This document shows positions 49,465 through 61,878 of a stretch of 64,000 nucleotides of DNA, one piece after another. The number at the start of each line of letters is the position of its first letter. The stretch's first letter is position 1. Source of the DNA: Macropodus opercularis. Taxonomy: Eukaryota > Chordata > Actinopteri > Anabantiformes > Osphronemidae. Below the pieces are notes generated by a model. It saw nothing but the letters and a program-made list of their open reading frames with translations, had not been told where the DNA came from and ran no database searches. The DNA lies in NCBI GenBank assembly GCA_030770545.1, contig CM061100.1:7075501-7139500 (forward strand), given 5' to 3'. The translations under genes were made by a program, and so were the position numbers.

Positions 49465-52400
49465 TGCAAATAATGTGTCCATTGTGTAACCTTTGTGAAG
49501 CCTTTGCTGGAAATGGCAGGATAGTTTTTGTTGTATATAAATATTCGGAAGTGGTTTCTGTTTGTCTTATGGACCTTCTGAATCACCTCCACCCATCCCT
49601 CCAAGAACCAGCTGCTGGTTGTGGGGTCTCTTTGTGTTTGCCTTTTGTAATGAGATGCCATCTGGCTCTATTGGCTGTGCAGAGACTGTGCTCCTCTCAC
49701 CACAATGCTCATTTTGAATATGACAACACCATTTCTGCATCTTCTCTCCTCATTGGACACAGACTTACACCCCCAGCACATATTCTGACGCACTGTGGCT
49801 TTCCATTGGCTCCATGCAGCCCAGCACCCCTCCTCTTTTTTCAGGGAGGTAATCCATATTAATGAGGCAGGCTTGTCTGTGTTTCCTACATCTGCTTGTG
49901 GTATTGTGGAGCTTTGGAGCAGGAGGGAGGGCTGTAGGCCAGACAGCAGTAGCACGAGTAGAAGGAGTAGGAGACTGCAGCCATGTCAGTTTGCTGTGAG
50001 CTGGACAGTGTGTGAAAACCAGTCATGGCCATGTCGCTGAGCGCAGATGATGAGGACTACGACTCAGACTCTGAGCAGGTTAGCACATCAATCCCCTGCA
50101 GGCAGACCTAGCGAGGCCACCAGAGGAATGCTTGTGCTAGACAGAGCAGTGTGTAGCATCACAGGGGAGCAAGGAAATGGAGCTACCTGGAGAGAGTCGC
50201 ATTGATTCCATCTACTCTCTCTGCTAAGGATTTGATTGTTGACCCTTCATAGGTTTTCTGTTTGTTGGTGCATGCTTGTGTGTTTCTGTCAGATGAATTC
50301 AGCAATAGGAGAAGGCTGTGTTTATGTAGCTTAGAGCCTCAGGGCTGCTATTGGTTGTTTCAGAGAAGCAGAGGAATTGGAAATCATGTTAAAAATACTA
50401 TCAAACTGTGCATTTGTCATTTGATTGTAAAAGCTGTGGATGTGCATGTTTGAATATGCAACATATACCAAAAAAGACATACAGACAGACAGTATCTGTT
50501 AATGAGGATGATTTATTTTGAGGACAAGGTTTGCTTCCACATATATAATGAAGCATTTTAAATTTAATTTATTCTGTACCCATGCACCTGTTTTTATGCC
50601 ACGACCATAGAGCAATTTAGTAGTCGTACTCAAAAGCTAGAAGAATTAGTTTAATTGCTTTAGCTGACATACTTCTGCAGTATATCCTCAAAATCCAGAG
50701 AATTTCTGTTCTGTATCTGATTGATTTCTGTTTCTCAATCCAGTCCCAACTGCTTCACCGTTACTGTAGTTGCCAGAGGCTTTACCAGAGTTGGTGTGTA
50801 ATGCCCTTCTTTTCTCCAATTTAAAATGTATGCAAGCGAAACACTGCACACTATGTGTTTTAACAGCTACACATTTTTAGCACCATTAGATTTGCAACAT
50901 ATGTCGCCTCTGGAGCTTAACAGGAACTGTTACTTTCCAGGAACTAGTGAGCTAGTGAGTCAATTGTTTGCTGACATATTCTTTGACAAGATAAAGGTAA
51001 AAGGAAAATTAAATAATTTAATGAAAGCAATAAAGCAATTCATCCTGTTGTCTCTGCAGGTTTTACCCACGATGCCATATTTTTACTTGATGTGTTTAAG
51101 GTGATGTTAAGCTCAAAGTTCAAGGGCTGTCTCAGGGAAGATAAGACAATGCTTCTCATAATGATTCCCAGCTGAGTGAACTTTGAAGTTCAAAGTCAAA
51201 TTACTAGCTGGACGCTGCACTGTGCTTACAGGACACACGTGTGTACGCTACAAGCTGTACAGAGGTGTGCACGGTGCAGCCCTTGATAGCTGAACCGTTA
51301 CTAGTGACACTTTTTCTGGTCAACAGATACGGGGGGTAGGTGCTGAGACAGAGAGGCAGTTGATTCTGTGGTCAGTGTTGTTGTCAAGCTCTCCTCTTTT
51401 TTTTCTGTGCATCAGAGGGATATCTGAGAGATCACCCACTTAGCAGACAGTGGGGGGTTTAGAAGGGATTTAGTGGACAATATGGACATAGCGCAAATCT
51501 GTTACCCAGTTTATGTTTTCATCACTTGTATCAGTTCAAGTTACAGTTGTAACTGGACAGTTTATACCACAATGACATCAGAGGTGCGATCACACGTTCA
51601 ACCTGTTGTCCACAAGCTGGGTTACAGATCTGGTATTCGCTGTAACATGTGGTCTTTTTTTAGTGTCCGTACAGTATGTAAGCCACATAAATACCTCGAG
51701 AACGGTCCAGTTCAGACTGCACAACCCCCCCCCCACAATATCTCACTGTAATCCTGTCTGGTTTCAGTCACATATCTGACTGCCGATGCCAGTCTATTTC
51801 ATGGCTATTGTTAGAAAAACATATTAGAATATGCCTAAGATTGAGCCTGCTTTCTTTTTCTGTTAGAGCTCTCATTACAGTTCTTATTGGTTACAAGTCT
51901 GTGTGTCACAGACTGTTCTGTTAGGGAACGGGACGTGGCTGTTGCTATGCTGACGCTAGGAAAATGTGCACTGCCGATGTAACTAAAGAAATCTGATCTT
52001 CCTTTCCAAGAGCTGCAGTGTTTTGCACCCGTTGTTCTTGTTCACTTCATCTCATACATTGCTACATGTTTTCTCTCATGGTGCGCTTGGCAGTTTTTTT
52101 TGAAATGTGGTTTCATGTTAAAAATACATTGTTGTGGTTGGATTCTAAGCTTGGAGGAGCAGAATATATAACAATAAGAACAATAAGGATGCAGATCAAA
52201 GGCATCTACTCTTTATTATGTCTATGAAACAGAGCACATTTAATGCGTGCTGTTATAAATCAGCCTGCTCACCCCCTACAACAGAATAATAGATCCTAGT
52301 GATCCATGTGTAAAACGTAACTATAAGTGCAGTTCCTCTTTGAAGTAGAAACATGCAAGCAAGTGAAGGGCTAAATTTGGAAGATGCCTCTGGGGACATA

Positions 52401-55400
52401 GTTGATGTGTTTGTTTTCTCCTGGATCTTGTGCTTTCACAGCCATGAATAATGTGTTTATGGACTGCGTGTTTTAAGCAGATTTGCGTGTGATAATTTAT
52501 TTCATGTGTGTAGACGCATAAATGCAGGTGCTGTTTCCTCTTTTCCACGAGCTTGTGTTCGGAACTATTAACCCAGAATCAGAAAGTGCAGGCAGTCCTG
52601 TGTCTACTTTAACCCAGAAATCAGTTGAATGTAATTGGAGGCTTTTTTTTTAATACCATGTTTGTTATTTCATTCATTTAATGTAGAACACTGAGTTTAA
52701 CTGGCCTTCGTTTTTCCTTTTAAGTCTGCAAAATCACTGAATTGTCAGATGGACAATACTGATAATGGCTTGTTGTAGCCTGCTGGTTATTAGTACCTGC
52801 CTTTGGATCTGTTCATCTCATCTTCAGATGAATTTTGGGTAAAAATGTTTGATTCTATATGGTTTTCGGTACTTGACACTGTACCCGTATGATGCTTTAG
52901 CCCCGGCCTCCCAACCGGCCGAAACCTAAGATGGCAGCTTCTCCTGCATCAGCAGTCAAGCTGTCGGCTACTCGGGGAACATCTGGTGCCAGAAGGAGAA
53001 GAACGCGCTGTCGAAAGTGTGAGGCATGCTTGCGGACGGAGTGTGGAGAATGCCACTTCTGTAAAGACATGAAGAAGTTCGGTGGGCCTGGCCGTATGAA
53101 GCAGTCCTGCATCATGAGGCAGTGCATTGCAGTAAGTACATTGTTCAATGATGATGATGATGATGATGAAAGAATATTTTCCTTCAATTGCATACTATTC
53201 CTACAATGAATGCATATGGTAATGCTTAGTAGTTTTGCTTTGTTTTTGAACAGTCCAGTTTGGTTGGGTTCTTGTATTCCATTAGATAGAATGTCCAGCA
53301 TCGTTACTAGGGCAGTACAAGGCGGTTTCTATGGTAACTCTGTGTGGCTGCTAGTTGGCATTTGCCATTTGTTGTAGTAATGACACATGTAGTAATGCTA
53401 AAGTAGTGGCACCAGCAACAGCAGTGTTTTAATATTTCAGCACCTCGGAGAGAGACAGATTATTCCTGAAGCTTTTAGAAATGGACTGGCTACAATAATC
53501 AAACCACCAGCAGTGTTAATGTTGGTACTGGACACTGGTGTTTCACCACTATAAACATGAAGTCTTGTGTCTCCCTTTAAGGCATCCTGATCAGCTTTCA
53601 CGGCCACATTTGTTGGCTATGACTACGAACTTCAAGGTTTTCAGTGACTTAAAGAGTAAACTGGATTTAAGCTATTAAAGAGTGATATTAACACACATTA
53701 TACGCCATGTCACTAAAATGTTGTTTCCTGTAGAGAGTTTACATCCACAGGTGGCACCTAAAACACTGTAGGTAAAAGTAATTGTAATGGTAAATTACTG
53801 ATTTAGGAGGAGCTGGAGTGTTCTTTAATGCATCAGTTGTATGCAAGGTGTGGTAAAGGTGCTGGTTTGATAAAGTTGCCTCATGTTCTGCCCTGTGTGT
53901 ATATGTTTACTTTCTCTAGCCTGTCCTGCCTCACACAGCGGTGTGTCTTATCTGTGGCGAGGCAGGGAAGGAGGACACTGTGGAGGATGACGAAGAGAAG
54001 TTTAACCTGATGCTCATGGAGTGTTCTATCTGTAATGAGATAGTTCATCCTAACTGTCTAAAGGTCAAATGCTTAATCCTCATATGTAATGAATATTACC
54101 AACATAAATTATGTTCTTAATAGCTTTTTAACTTATTTGTATTCACTGTTTAATGCTATATACAGTAGAAAAAGTATGTGAACCCTTTGGGATCACGTGG
54201 ATTTCTGCAAAAATTGGTCATAAAATGTGATCTGATCTTCATCTAAGTCACAACAGTAGAAAAACACAGTCTGATTACACTAATACTGCACAAACATTAT
54301 GTGTTTCATGTCTTATTGAACATACCATGTAAACATTCACAGTGCAGGGTGGAAAAGTATGTGAACCTTAATAACTGGTCGACCCTCCTTTGGCAGCAAT
54401 AACCTCAACTAAACGTGTCCTGTAGTTGCAGATCAGACCTGCACAACGGTCTGGAGGATTGGACCATTCCGCTTTACAAAACTGTTCTCTTGAGTTCATC
54501 TCAATCTCAATCGGGTTGAGGTCCGGACTCTGACTGGGCCACTCCAGAATCGGATTTTCTTCTCTTGAAGCCATTCTGTTGATTTACTTCTATGCTTTGG
54601 GTCGTTGTCCTGTTGCATCATCCTCTGTGGAGCATGGTTCACATCAGGCAATGCTTCTTGAGAACAGTAAACTCAAACTGGTGTGTGGTTGGATGACTCC
54701 TGGCTCCACTGTGCACTGTGAATGTTTACATGTTTTGTCCAATAAAAAAATGACAACATGTAATGTTTGTGCAGTATTAGTTTAAACAGACTGTGTTTTT
54801 TTATTGTTGTGACTTAGATGAAGATCAGAACACATTTTATTTATTTATGCAGAAATCATGTAATCCCAAAGGATTCACATACTTTTTCTTGCAACTGTAT
54901 ATACATTTATATATATATATATATATACATGGTCCTATTCAGGTTAAGGATTCAAACGGAGTCGTGAATGACGAGTTGCCAAACTGCTGGGAATGCCCGA
55001 AGTGCAACCATGCAGGGAAAACAGGGAAAGTAAGCATCTGTATTGGCCTCATTGTCTGAATCATGAAGTGTACAAACGGCTGATTGTATCTCTGAATCAT
55101 GTCAGAACCAGAGAAATAAAGTTTCTCTCTCTCTCTCTAATCTTTTGGCCTCAAAGCAAAAAAGGGGGCCAGGGTTTAAGTATGCATCAAACCTTCCTGG
55201 CTCGCTACTGAAGGAACCACGGTTAAACCGGGATTTGAAAGAGGAGCCTGACTCACCCATTGTAGCAGCAGCAACTGTTACTGCTCTGACTACCACATCC
55301 GCCGTGAAGAGGAAGGCAGAACGGGAAGACATCCTGAAGAGGAAGGATGAAGAGCCTCCGAAGAAACGTTCCCCTTTGCTGTCTCTGGATGGTGCTCCTC

Positions 55401-58245
55401 GACTGAGGCTTGAGGACAACCCGCTGCGCAAAAAGAGGAAACTCTTTGACACTAATGATGAACCTGTTATTGTAAAAAAAAAGGTAAGACCCTCTACTGT
55501 TTTTTATATTTTTTGTTATATTAAATTCTAAAGCAATAAAATGTTTTATGTGAGTTCGGTGTATCCAGAATAACAATTCAATAATAACATGCTGTTCTTA
55601 CTTTAGAACCATGTGCGAGATTAATTATCTTCTACTTTTTCTTAGAAGAAACTTTCAAGACTGGATGATCCTTTAACTCCAAAGCTGTTGCATTATATCA
55701 ACACAGAAAATGATCACGGTGACGATGACGACCAGGGGGATCAGGAGGATGATAGATTCCCCTTGGACAGATTTAATTCAATAGATAAAAATGAGTATGA
55801 TGACGAGGAACTAGAAGAAGAGGAAGAGGAGACACTGGCCAAACAGAGAGATTGTACTGTAGAGGACAAAACAAAAGTCATTTTAAGTCCATTGCTGAGA
55901 ACATCTGCAGCCAGAGAGAGTGACCAGTCGTTATCCAACTCGAACTCGCCTAGAGCTGGACCGAGCAGTGAAACAGCAGCTGCTCAGGAGAGAAGCTTTG
56001 CTCAGCTGAAGGCTCGCCATCAGCGCCGGCGCCCCCCAAACAAGGAGCTGAGCAAAGAGTTTAACCAGGAAGTGTCCAAGATGGAAGACTGTCTGACCAA
56101 TCAGAACCACGGATCCGTGAAGACAGAGGATAGTTTAGTCAATCACAGTCGACGACCACTGAAGAATGAGGACTCTGTGACCAATCAGAACCGTAAACCG
56201 CTAAAAACAGAGGATTCAATCACTAATCAGAGTCGTAAGGCTCTTAAATTGGAGGATGGTGTGGCCAATCAAAACCGACGACCACTGAAAACTGAGGACA
56301 GTCTGGCCAATCAGAACTACAGGCCAATAAAACCTGAGCCTGAGAATGAAGTTGACGACCAGAAGCCTAGATGGCCTCTAAACAACAGCAGCAGTGACCT
56401 GGGTGACTGGCTGCGGCAGAGGGGGCGGGAGGTGAATGGAACGCCGCTGGGTTACTCACCACTTGGCTGGAGCAGGAACACACCCATCACACCCATATGC
56501 CCCCGGCCACTTCCCTGCAGGTCGCCACCAAAATGCATCCAAATGGAGCGCCATGTGATCCGGCCTCCTCCCATAAGCCCCCCGCCTGACAGACTGCCGC
56601 TCAGCAACGGCGAAGCTCACGTGATGCGACGAGAAATGTGGATGCTGGTATTCAGTCACTTGACTCACAAAGACCTTTGTGTCTGCATGCGTGTCTGCAG
56701 GGCTTGGAACAGATGGTGAGTACAAGATGTACTGTGGAGTTGAAACACAGCCTCCTCACTCCAGCGTTTCTCTGAAAGTATCTGCTGTGTGTCCCACCAG
56801 GTGCTGTGACAAGAGGCTTTGGCAGCACATCAATCTGAATCGTTGCAAGTCTATCACACCTCTCATGCTAAGTGGCATCATCCGGAGGCAGCCAGTAGCT
56901 CTGGACCTCAGCTGGACCAACATTTCCAAGAAACAACTCAGCTGGCTCATCAACAGACTTCCAGGTGGAAAAAGATAAACACAGCTTTATGTAGCCTGTA
57001 ACTGACAGAGGTGGAGTTAAACAGTTGTTTTTGTGAAACTTTGTGGGTATGAATACTTGGTTTATTTTGTGATCGCAAATTTATTCAACCGGTCGAGTTT
57101 GAGAAGAGGAATTTGAAACTTTAAAAAGACAATTACGGCAAAGTTTGCAGCTATTCTTACAGCAATAATAGAAGGACAAAAGCAGATTTTTTACACATTG
57201 TGGTTCTATGTGTTCTTGCAGGTCTGCGTGTGCTGCTGTTGTCAGGATGCTCCTGGGTGGCGGTCTCTGCTCTGTGCACCTCTAGCTGTCCTCTTCTCCG
57301 AACTCTGGACGTTCAGTGGGTTGAGGGACTGAAAGATGCCCAGATGAGGGACCTGCTGTCTCCTCCTACGGATAACAGGCCAGGTATCGTCGTCTATGTG
57401 CTTCTTCTAAACTTTCTGAGAAACTGTCTGCATTGTATGGTTTGGATCAGGGTCACGCTGAAACTTTAATCGTAATGTTGTAGGCCAGTTAGACAACAGG
57501 AGTAAGCTGCGTAACGTGGAGGACCTGCGACTGGCAGGGTTGGATATCACGGACACGTCTCTGCGCCTCATCATCCGCTACATGCCCCTCTTATCCAAGC
57601 TGGACCTCAGCTACTGCAACCACGTCACCGACCAGTCTGTCAACATCCTGACGGCTGCAGGGACAACCACCAGAGACTCGCTCACTGACATCAACCTGTC
57701 AGGTATGAGGTGGTCCACCATGAGGGCAATTAGGTCATTTTGGAGAATGTAGTTTATGTTGTCAGAGGCACAAAGTTAAATACAATCATTAGGACATCTT
57801 GTCTCTCTGGAATGCCATTAAATGTTAAAAGCCTTGATTCACAGGCTATTAGGGAAACAGCTAAAAGGCAAATGCACTTTGTCATTCTGATGGCCTCCAC
57901 ATTTATCCCAAAACATCAATCACAATAATGAGGCCTTTGGATTTCATGCCTTGGAATATCCTGGGGGTCTGATTAATCCGTGCGTGTCATAGCTTATGCC
58001 TGCACAGGTGACCCCTTACGCATCATTTGCTCCTTTTATTCTAACCCGCTTCTCCTCCTGCAGTGTGTAACAGGGTCACTGACCAGTCGCTGACCTATTT
58101 CAAGCGTTGTGGAAGCATATGTCATATTGACCTGAGATACTGCAAACAGGTGACGAAGGAAGGGTGCGACCAGTTCATCGCAGAGATGTCAGTCAGCGTT
58201 CAGTTTGAGCTGATAGAAGAGAAGCTGCTGCAAAAGATCAGCTAG
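43848..58245 (+). CDS. kdm2b: Lysine demethylase 2B (KDM2B/FBXL10), long form
   Basis: JmjC H3K36 demethylase that also binds unmethylated CpG islands and recruits the Polycomb PRC1.1 complex. Exons: 43848-43892, 44417-44561, 44720-44798, 44937-44983, 45825-46003, 46104-46210, 47299-47392, 47507-47660, 47850-47965, 48276-48402, 48663-49066, 49145-49231, 52901-53131, 53920-54063, 54943-55029, 55157-55483, 55646-56715, 56801-56964, 57222-57383, 57484-57702, 58064-58245. They give 1389 residues. JmjC covers about 165-325, with iron ligands in HIDFGGTSVWYH and GWIHAVYTP and 2-oxoglutarate Lys in FKGQKVFW. CXXC zinc finger: CRKCEACLRTECGECHFC plus KKFGGPGR. PHD finger: about 612-680. F-box: MWMLVFSHLTHKDLCVCMRVC, about 1120-1147. 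Leucine-rich repeats run to the C terminus. All catalytic residues are present. The linker carries an unusual 14-residue tandem repeat (see findings). The exon 53920-54063 donor (GTCAAA) is weak. Confidence 0.97.
46408..46420 (+). promoter_or_regulatory. X-box-like site in kdm2b intron
   Basis: GTTGCTAGGCAGC differs at one position from an RFX-type GTTGCTAGGCAAC. It is intronic, with function unknown. Confidence 0.25.
49427..49459. repeat. AT dinucleotide microsatellite
   Basis: About 16 AT units in a kdm2b intron, upstream of the internal promoter. Confidence 0.9.
49650..50078 (+). promoter_or_regulatory. kdm2b: Internal kdm2b promoter and alternative first exon (JmjC-less form)
   Basis: An exon at about 49900?-50078 contains ATG at 50025 and reads MAMSLSADDEDYDSDSEQ, then a donor GTTAGC in phase 0. 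This joins exactly to the CXXC exon at 52901 and gives an 879-residue form lacking JmjC. Three ATTGG (inverted CCAAT) boxes lie at about 49670-49810 and a POU-like CATATTAAT at 49855-49863. A mammalian KDM2B short form with a very similar MAMSxS... start is known. The 5' boundary is not determined. Confidence 0.75.
53142..53168. repeat. ATG trinucleotide run
   Basis: About eight ATG units beginning within 20 bases of the donor of the CXXC exon (kdm2b). Confidence 0.85.
54161..54899 (-). mobile_element. Internally deleted Tc1/mariner element in kdm2b intron
   Basis: The ends are inverted repeats. The left begins TACAGTAGAAAAAGTATGTG and the right, read in reverse complement, begins TACAGTTGCAAGAAAAAGTATG. 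Homology between the arms continues for about 160-190 bases each (for example CATGTAAACATTCACAGTG in both), and TA flanks each end as expected for Tc1 target sites. Between the arms a minus-strand remnant (54368-54574) encodes EWPSQSPDLNPIE, the conserved motif around the third catalytic acid of Tc1 transposases. It is out of frame with any full transposase, so the copy is dead and non-autonomous. It lies between the two PHD exons of kdm2b. Confidence 0.9.
54901..54928. repeat. TA-rich run at the edge of the Tc1 remnant
   Basis: An AT dinucleotide stretch directly abutting the right end of the Tc1 element, 15-40 bases before the next kdm2b exon. Confidence 0.8.
56078..56329 (+). repeat. kdm2b: Six 42-bp in-frame tandem repeats in kdm2b
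   Basis: Six exact-length units (56078, 56120, 56162, 56204, 56246, 56288) each encode 14 residues of the form K-x-E-D-S-L-x-N-Q-N-R-R-P-L. Each junction places a hydrophobic residue before K-x-E. Confidence 0.95.
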
Positions 58246-60020
58246 GCAGAGGGGCGTGGAAGGCTGCGTGACACTTTGCGAGCGGTGAAGCCGCCGTCCA
58301 CACGGAGGCAGCAGACGACTGCGCTCGTGTAGAAAAGGCCGCCGTGCTTCATGCACATCGGCAGACTACTGACCACGGACAGTCTGCTTCTGTAGAAGTG
58401 GTTCAAAGGGAAGCCAGAATGTAAAAATGGGAAATCTTGTCTAACTAAGGCAATACTGCAAAAATGTTGTTGTTTGCACCTGTTTATACGTAATTTATTT
58501 CTTTATGTTGATTATAATATAACCATGATTATCTTTTGGTGTTCATAGATTTGCTTTTGTTACAATGCAAGATTTGTTGCATTATAGAAAAATATTTTTG
58601 TATCAGAAAGTGTTTCATACATTTATGTGCAGTATTAAATGCACCAGTGTACAGTATCATAATACTGAAATTATAATCGCTCACTGTTCAGCTCTTTATT
58701 ATCGAGAGAGAAAGGTCTAATCATTCGTTGCCAAACTGATGGTAGTTTGTTTTTCAGTGGGTGTTTTTATATTTCATATAAAGGTTGTTCCTGGTTGGAC
58801 AAAGGTATTGTCCATTTTGCTTTTCCTAAGATTTCAAACAGTGTTGTTGTGGATGAAATATGTCAAAGTAAGCATTAAAAAGTTATTTGCACTGATAAAG
58901 TAAATATGAATACATGAATGTATTCACACATACACAACCAATGTACAGTGTATAAAGCATATTTTTTAATACCTAAATGTTCTGCTACTCCTATTAACAG
59001 CTTCTAGTTACTTTGTTATATATCACATAGCTGCATACTAAAGCTTCCATCAGACGTCATCACTCTTTAGTATCATTGGTGCTTTGTGGTGCTTTGCATG
59101 CAGCTACGAAATCTTTTTACACCACAATCAGTAGACTTAGTCACCGTTAATATAACCATCTGTTTACTCATGTCCTCAGTTATAAAAGACGGAGACTTGC
59201 TGAGTCATGCAAGACCTAAATCATCAACCAAGTGCAGGAGCAGGGTTTTTCATTTGCAGATATCTATTACATAGTTTTTTTCACGCAGTAGAAGTGAGGT
59301 GTGTCACTTAGGTGTAATCACAAAAAATGGCAAATGACGACAGATGATAGAAAATGTGGTTTGTTCCTTTACACTCTACTAAAATACGTGTTCATTTTCT
59401 TCTTTAAAATTGTTTCTTAAAAGTTACATTTTTTATTGTGTTACAGGACTTCCCACCTAAGACATAAATCAGTTTTGTTACCGGGAGTGTCAATATCGTC
59501 ATGATGTTTAAGGTAATACAAGCATCACACATTTTGCTATTCGCTACTCCGCGGCGTAATTATTGGACAGGTTTGCTTTTAGACTTCGAAGATTTAAAAC
59601 CTACGTGTAACTTTGAGCTGATCCAGTTCAGTGAGTGAAATCACGTTTAATTTTGGTTTTTATTAAAGCCCATGAATATTTTAGGACATCACTGTAAATC
59701 TTCTCTGTACATAATGTAAATGTAAAGCCTCTAGGAAAAGTTAAGTCCAACTTTGAGATATTAAATTGATTTCAAACACTGAGCTGTGTGTGGTCATTGG
59801 GCCGTTTGGCGTCTTGAGGTCAGTGACACCCACAGTAAACCCATCGTTACTGTAGTAACAACAAATGCAATGTAATGGTTCACGTTAGCAGCTACTTTTC
59901 AAAATGACAGTAGAACTAGAGTAAAGAAATCAGTGTGAGCATATTACAAAGTGAAGAAAACGTTCTGGTTTGTAATACTGCATTTTATTGAATCTAATAA
60001 ACATTTTTCTCTTGTTTAGC
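58246..60020 (+). other. kdm2b: kdm2b 3' UTR
   Basis: Non-coding, AT-rich. Variant ATTAAA hexamers occur near 58633, 58873 and 59760. The only canonical AATAAA before the rnf34 side is at 59996-60001; another is near 60020. Confidence 0.5.
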
Positions 60021-61878
60021 AAAATAAAAAGGTACAACATTCCAAAATATAAAGATCCAGGATTATGAGTGCTCATGATACCCTCCTGCTCTGACAATAC
60101 TGTAGCTGCCCATGAATGACATATTTGAGAAACAGCAGCATCAACAAACAGACTTATAGCGTTGCAGTGTTTGCTACAGTGTGTGTGTCAGTTTGGAGCC
60201 GAAGCGGACAATGATCCAAAAAAAAGTGCTAGAAAGCAAAAATGGCGCAGCTTTAATGGTGAGAGTGACGCGATCGGAGGACGAAATCGCATAAACTAAC
60301 AAAAAGACAAAAAAAATCCCAGAAATACATTCGCAAAAACTGCATGTTTGATTTTTAAACCTCTGTGATAATCAGAATTTCACCTCATGTCATCTCACAA
60401 GTAAATGGAAAAATAGACATTTAATATATTGTCAGTAAACAATAATAGAAGCTACTTTATGTGGTTTGCTTCCCTGCAACCCAGCTTTTCAGGCATACAC
60501 GTACTGTACACACAAACACTTTAGTGACATCTGAGTCAACGTCCTATGACAAGCAAGTAAAATGATCAATTTGCATAACAGGTTAAGGAAAACCAGCTTT
60601 TTCTACCTCTCACTGTTTAATGGACATTTGGGAAGATGCTGAAACAACGACAATGACAAGCAGGTACTTTGATGTTAACAAAGGAAGCAGCACCTGTTGC
60701 CTACTAAGACCTGACATTATAGGACGAGACAGTTGAACAGGCAGTTGGTAGAGTTAGAAGTTAAATGGTATTGCTTGGTGGAAGTTGTTTAAAATGAAAG
60801 AGATATGAGCCTTCAAAATAAAAGTAATATCTTTGCTCAACGCCCACTTAGACTAAGCGGCACGTCATGGTCAGATCGTGCACAAGATCTGCTGTCATTC
60901 AGCATGATGTCAGGTGAACCCAACTGCAGATGAAGACCATGACATTTGGTTGAAAGTCGCGCCACCTAATGGGTCTTGAGTTTTTTTGTTGTACTGCTGT
61001 TTCGAAAGGTCAAGAATGAGCTTTTGCTGTAAGTAACGGGAACGTAAGTGTAATGAACGCAGCGCAGACAACAGAATTCACGTCTGTTCAGATGAGGAAG
61101 CGGCGAAACGATCTCACCCACCACACAGTTGGTGTTCAGGTCTACATGGACACATTTTAGTACCTAAGGTTCATTTAAGAAAAGAGAAAACGTTCACTAA
61201 CACATCAGTCTTGCTGGTTATGAAATGCATCGAACTGTGAAATCCTAGCGCACACATCAATCAAAGGCATGACGTTTGGCACCTTACACCCTCCCGTGAG
61301 ACGAGATGACCCGGTGCACGTGGTGTTCGGATTAATAAGTAGACATTTTCTAAAAAGCACGTGTGACTCTCTCTTTTTCTAATATTGCACATCCTAAAGA
61401 ACACTGAAGAATATCACACGGTGTCATGTGGCATGACTCTGTAAACCATATTGACTCTAACCCTGGGATCTTATATTTTCATCACTTCACCTTCTCTTCA
61501 CCACACAGAACAAACCCGCCAGCACAAGTATCCACGGCTCCTCTCCTCCACTGCGGCTGAACTCTAAACGGAGAATGGAGAGGAGAGAGTGATGACAGGG
61601 GGCTCTGCTGTGATCAAAGAGAGAAGGACTGAGTGTCCCGGTGCTGCTGATGACGGTTCACCAAGGGGGACTAAACACGAGTTAGTAAGGAGTCGGGGGG
61701 GGGGGCAAATCGTGGTAGGCCAGAGGCAGCAGTCTGGTTCAGAGACTGGGAAGTTGCTCACACCTGCAGCCTTAGGCCCGTGTGACGCCATGCACAGCAG
61801 TTCATCCTCAGCGATCAGTTCGGGGCTTGGGGCTACGCGCAGCCTGGGGGCCGATCTGACGCACGCGCACACAGAGTT
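59960..61878 (-). other. rnf34: rnf34 3' UTR
   Basis: About 1.9 kb between the rnf34 stop and its first minus-strand AATAAA, with a G10 run at about 61697-61706. No other gene was recognised. Confidence 0.5.
59984..60001. terminator. Overlapping opposite-strand polyadenylation signals (kdm2b / rnf34)
   Basis: TTTATT at 59984-59989 is AATAAA for minus-strand rnf34. AATAAA at 59996-60001 serves plus-strand kdm2b. The two hexamers sit 6 bases apart, pointing past each other. Confidence 0.6.
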
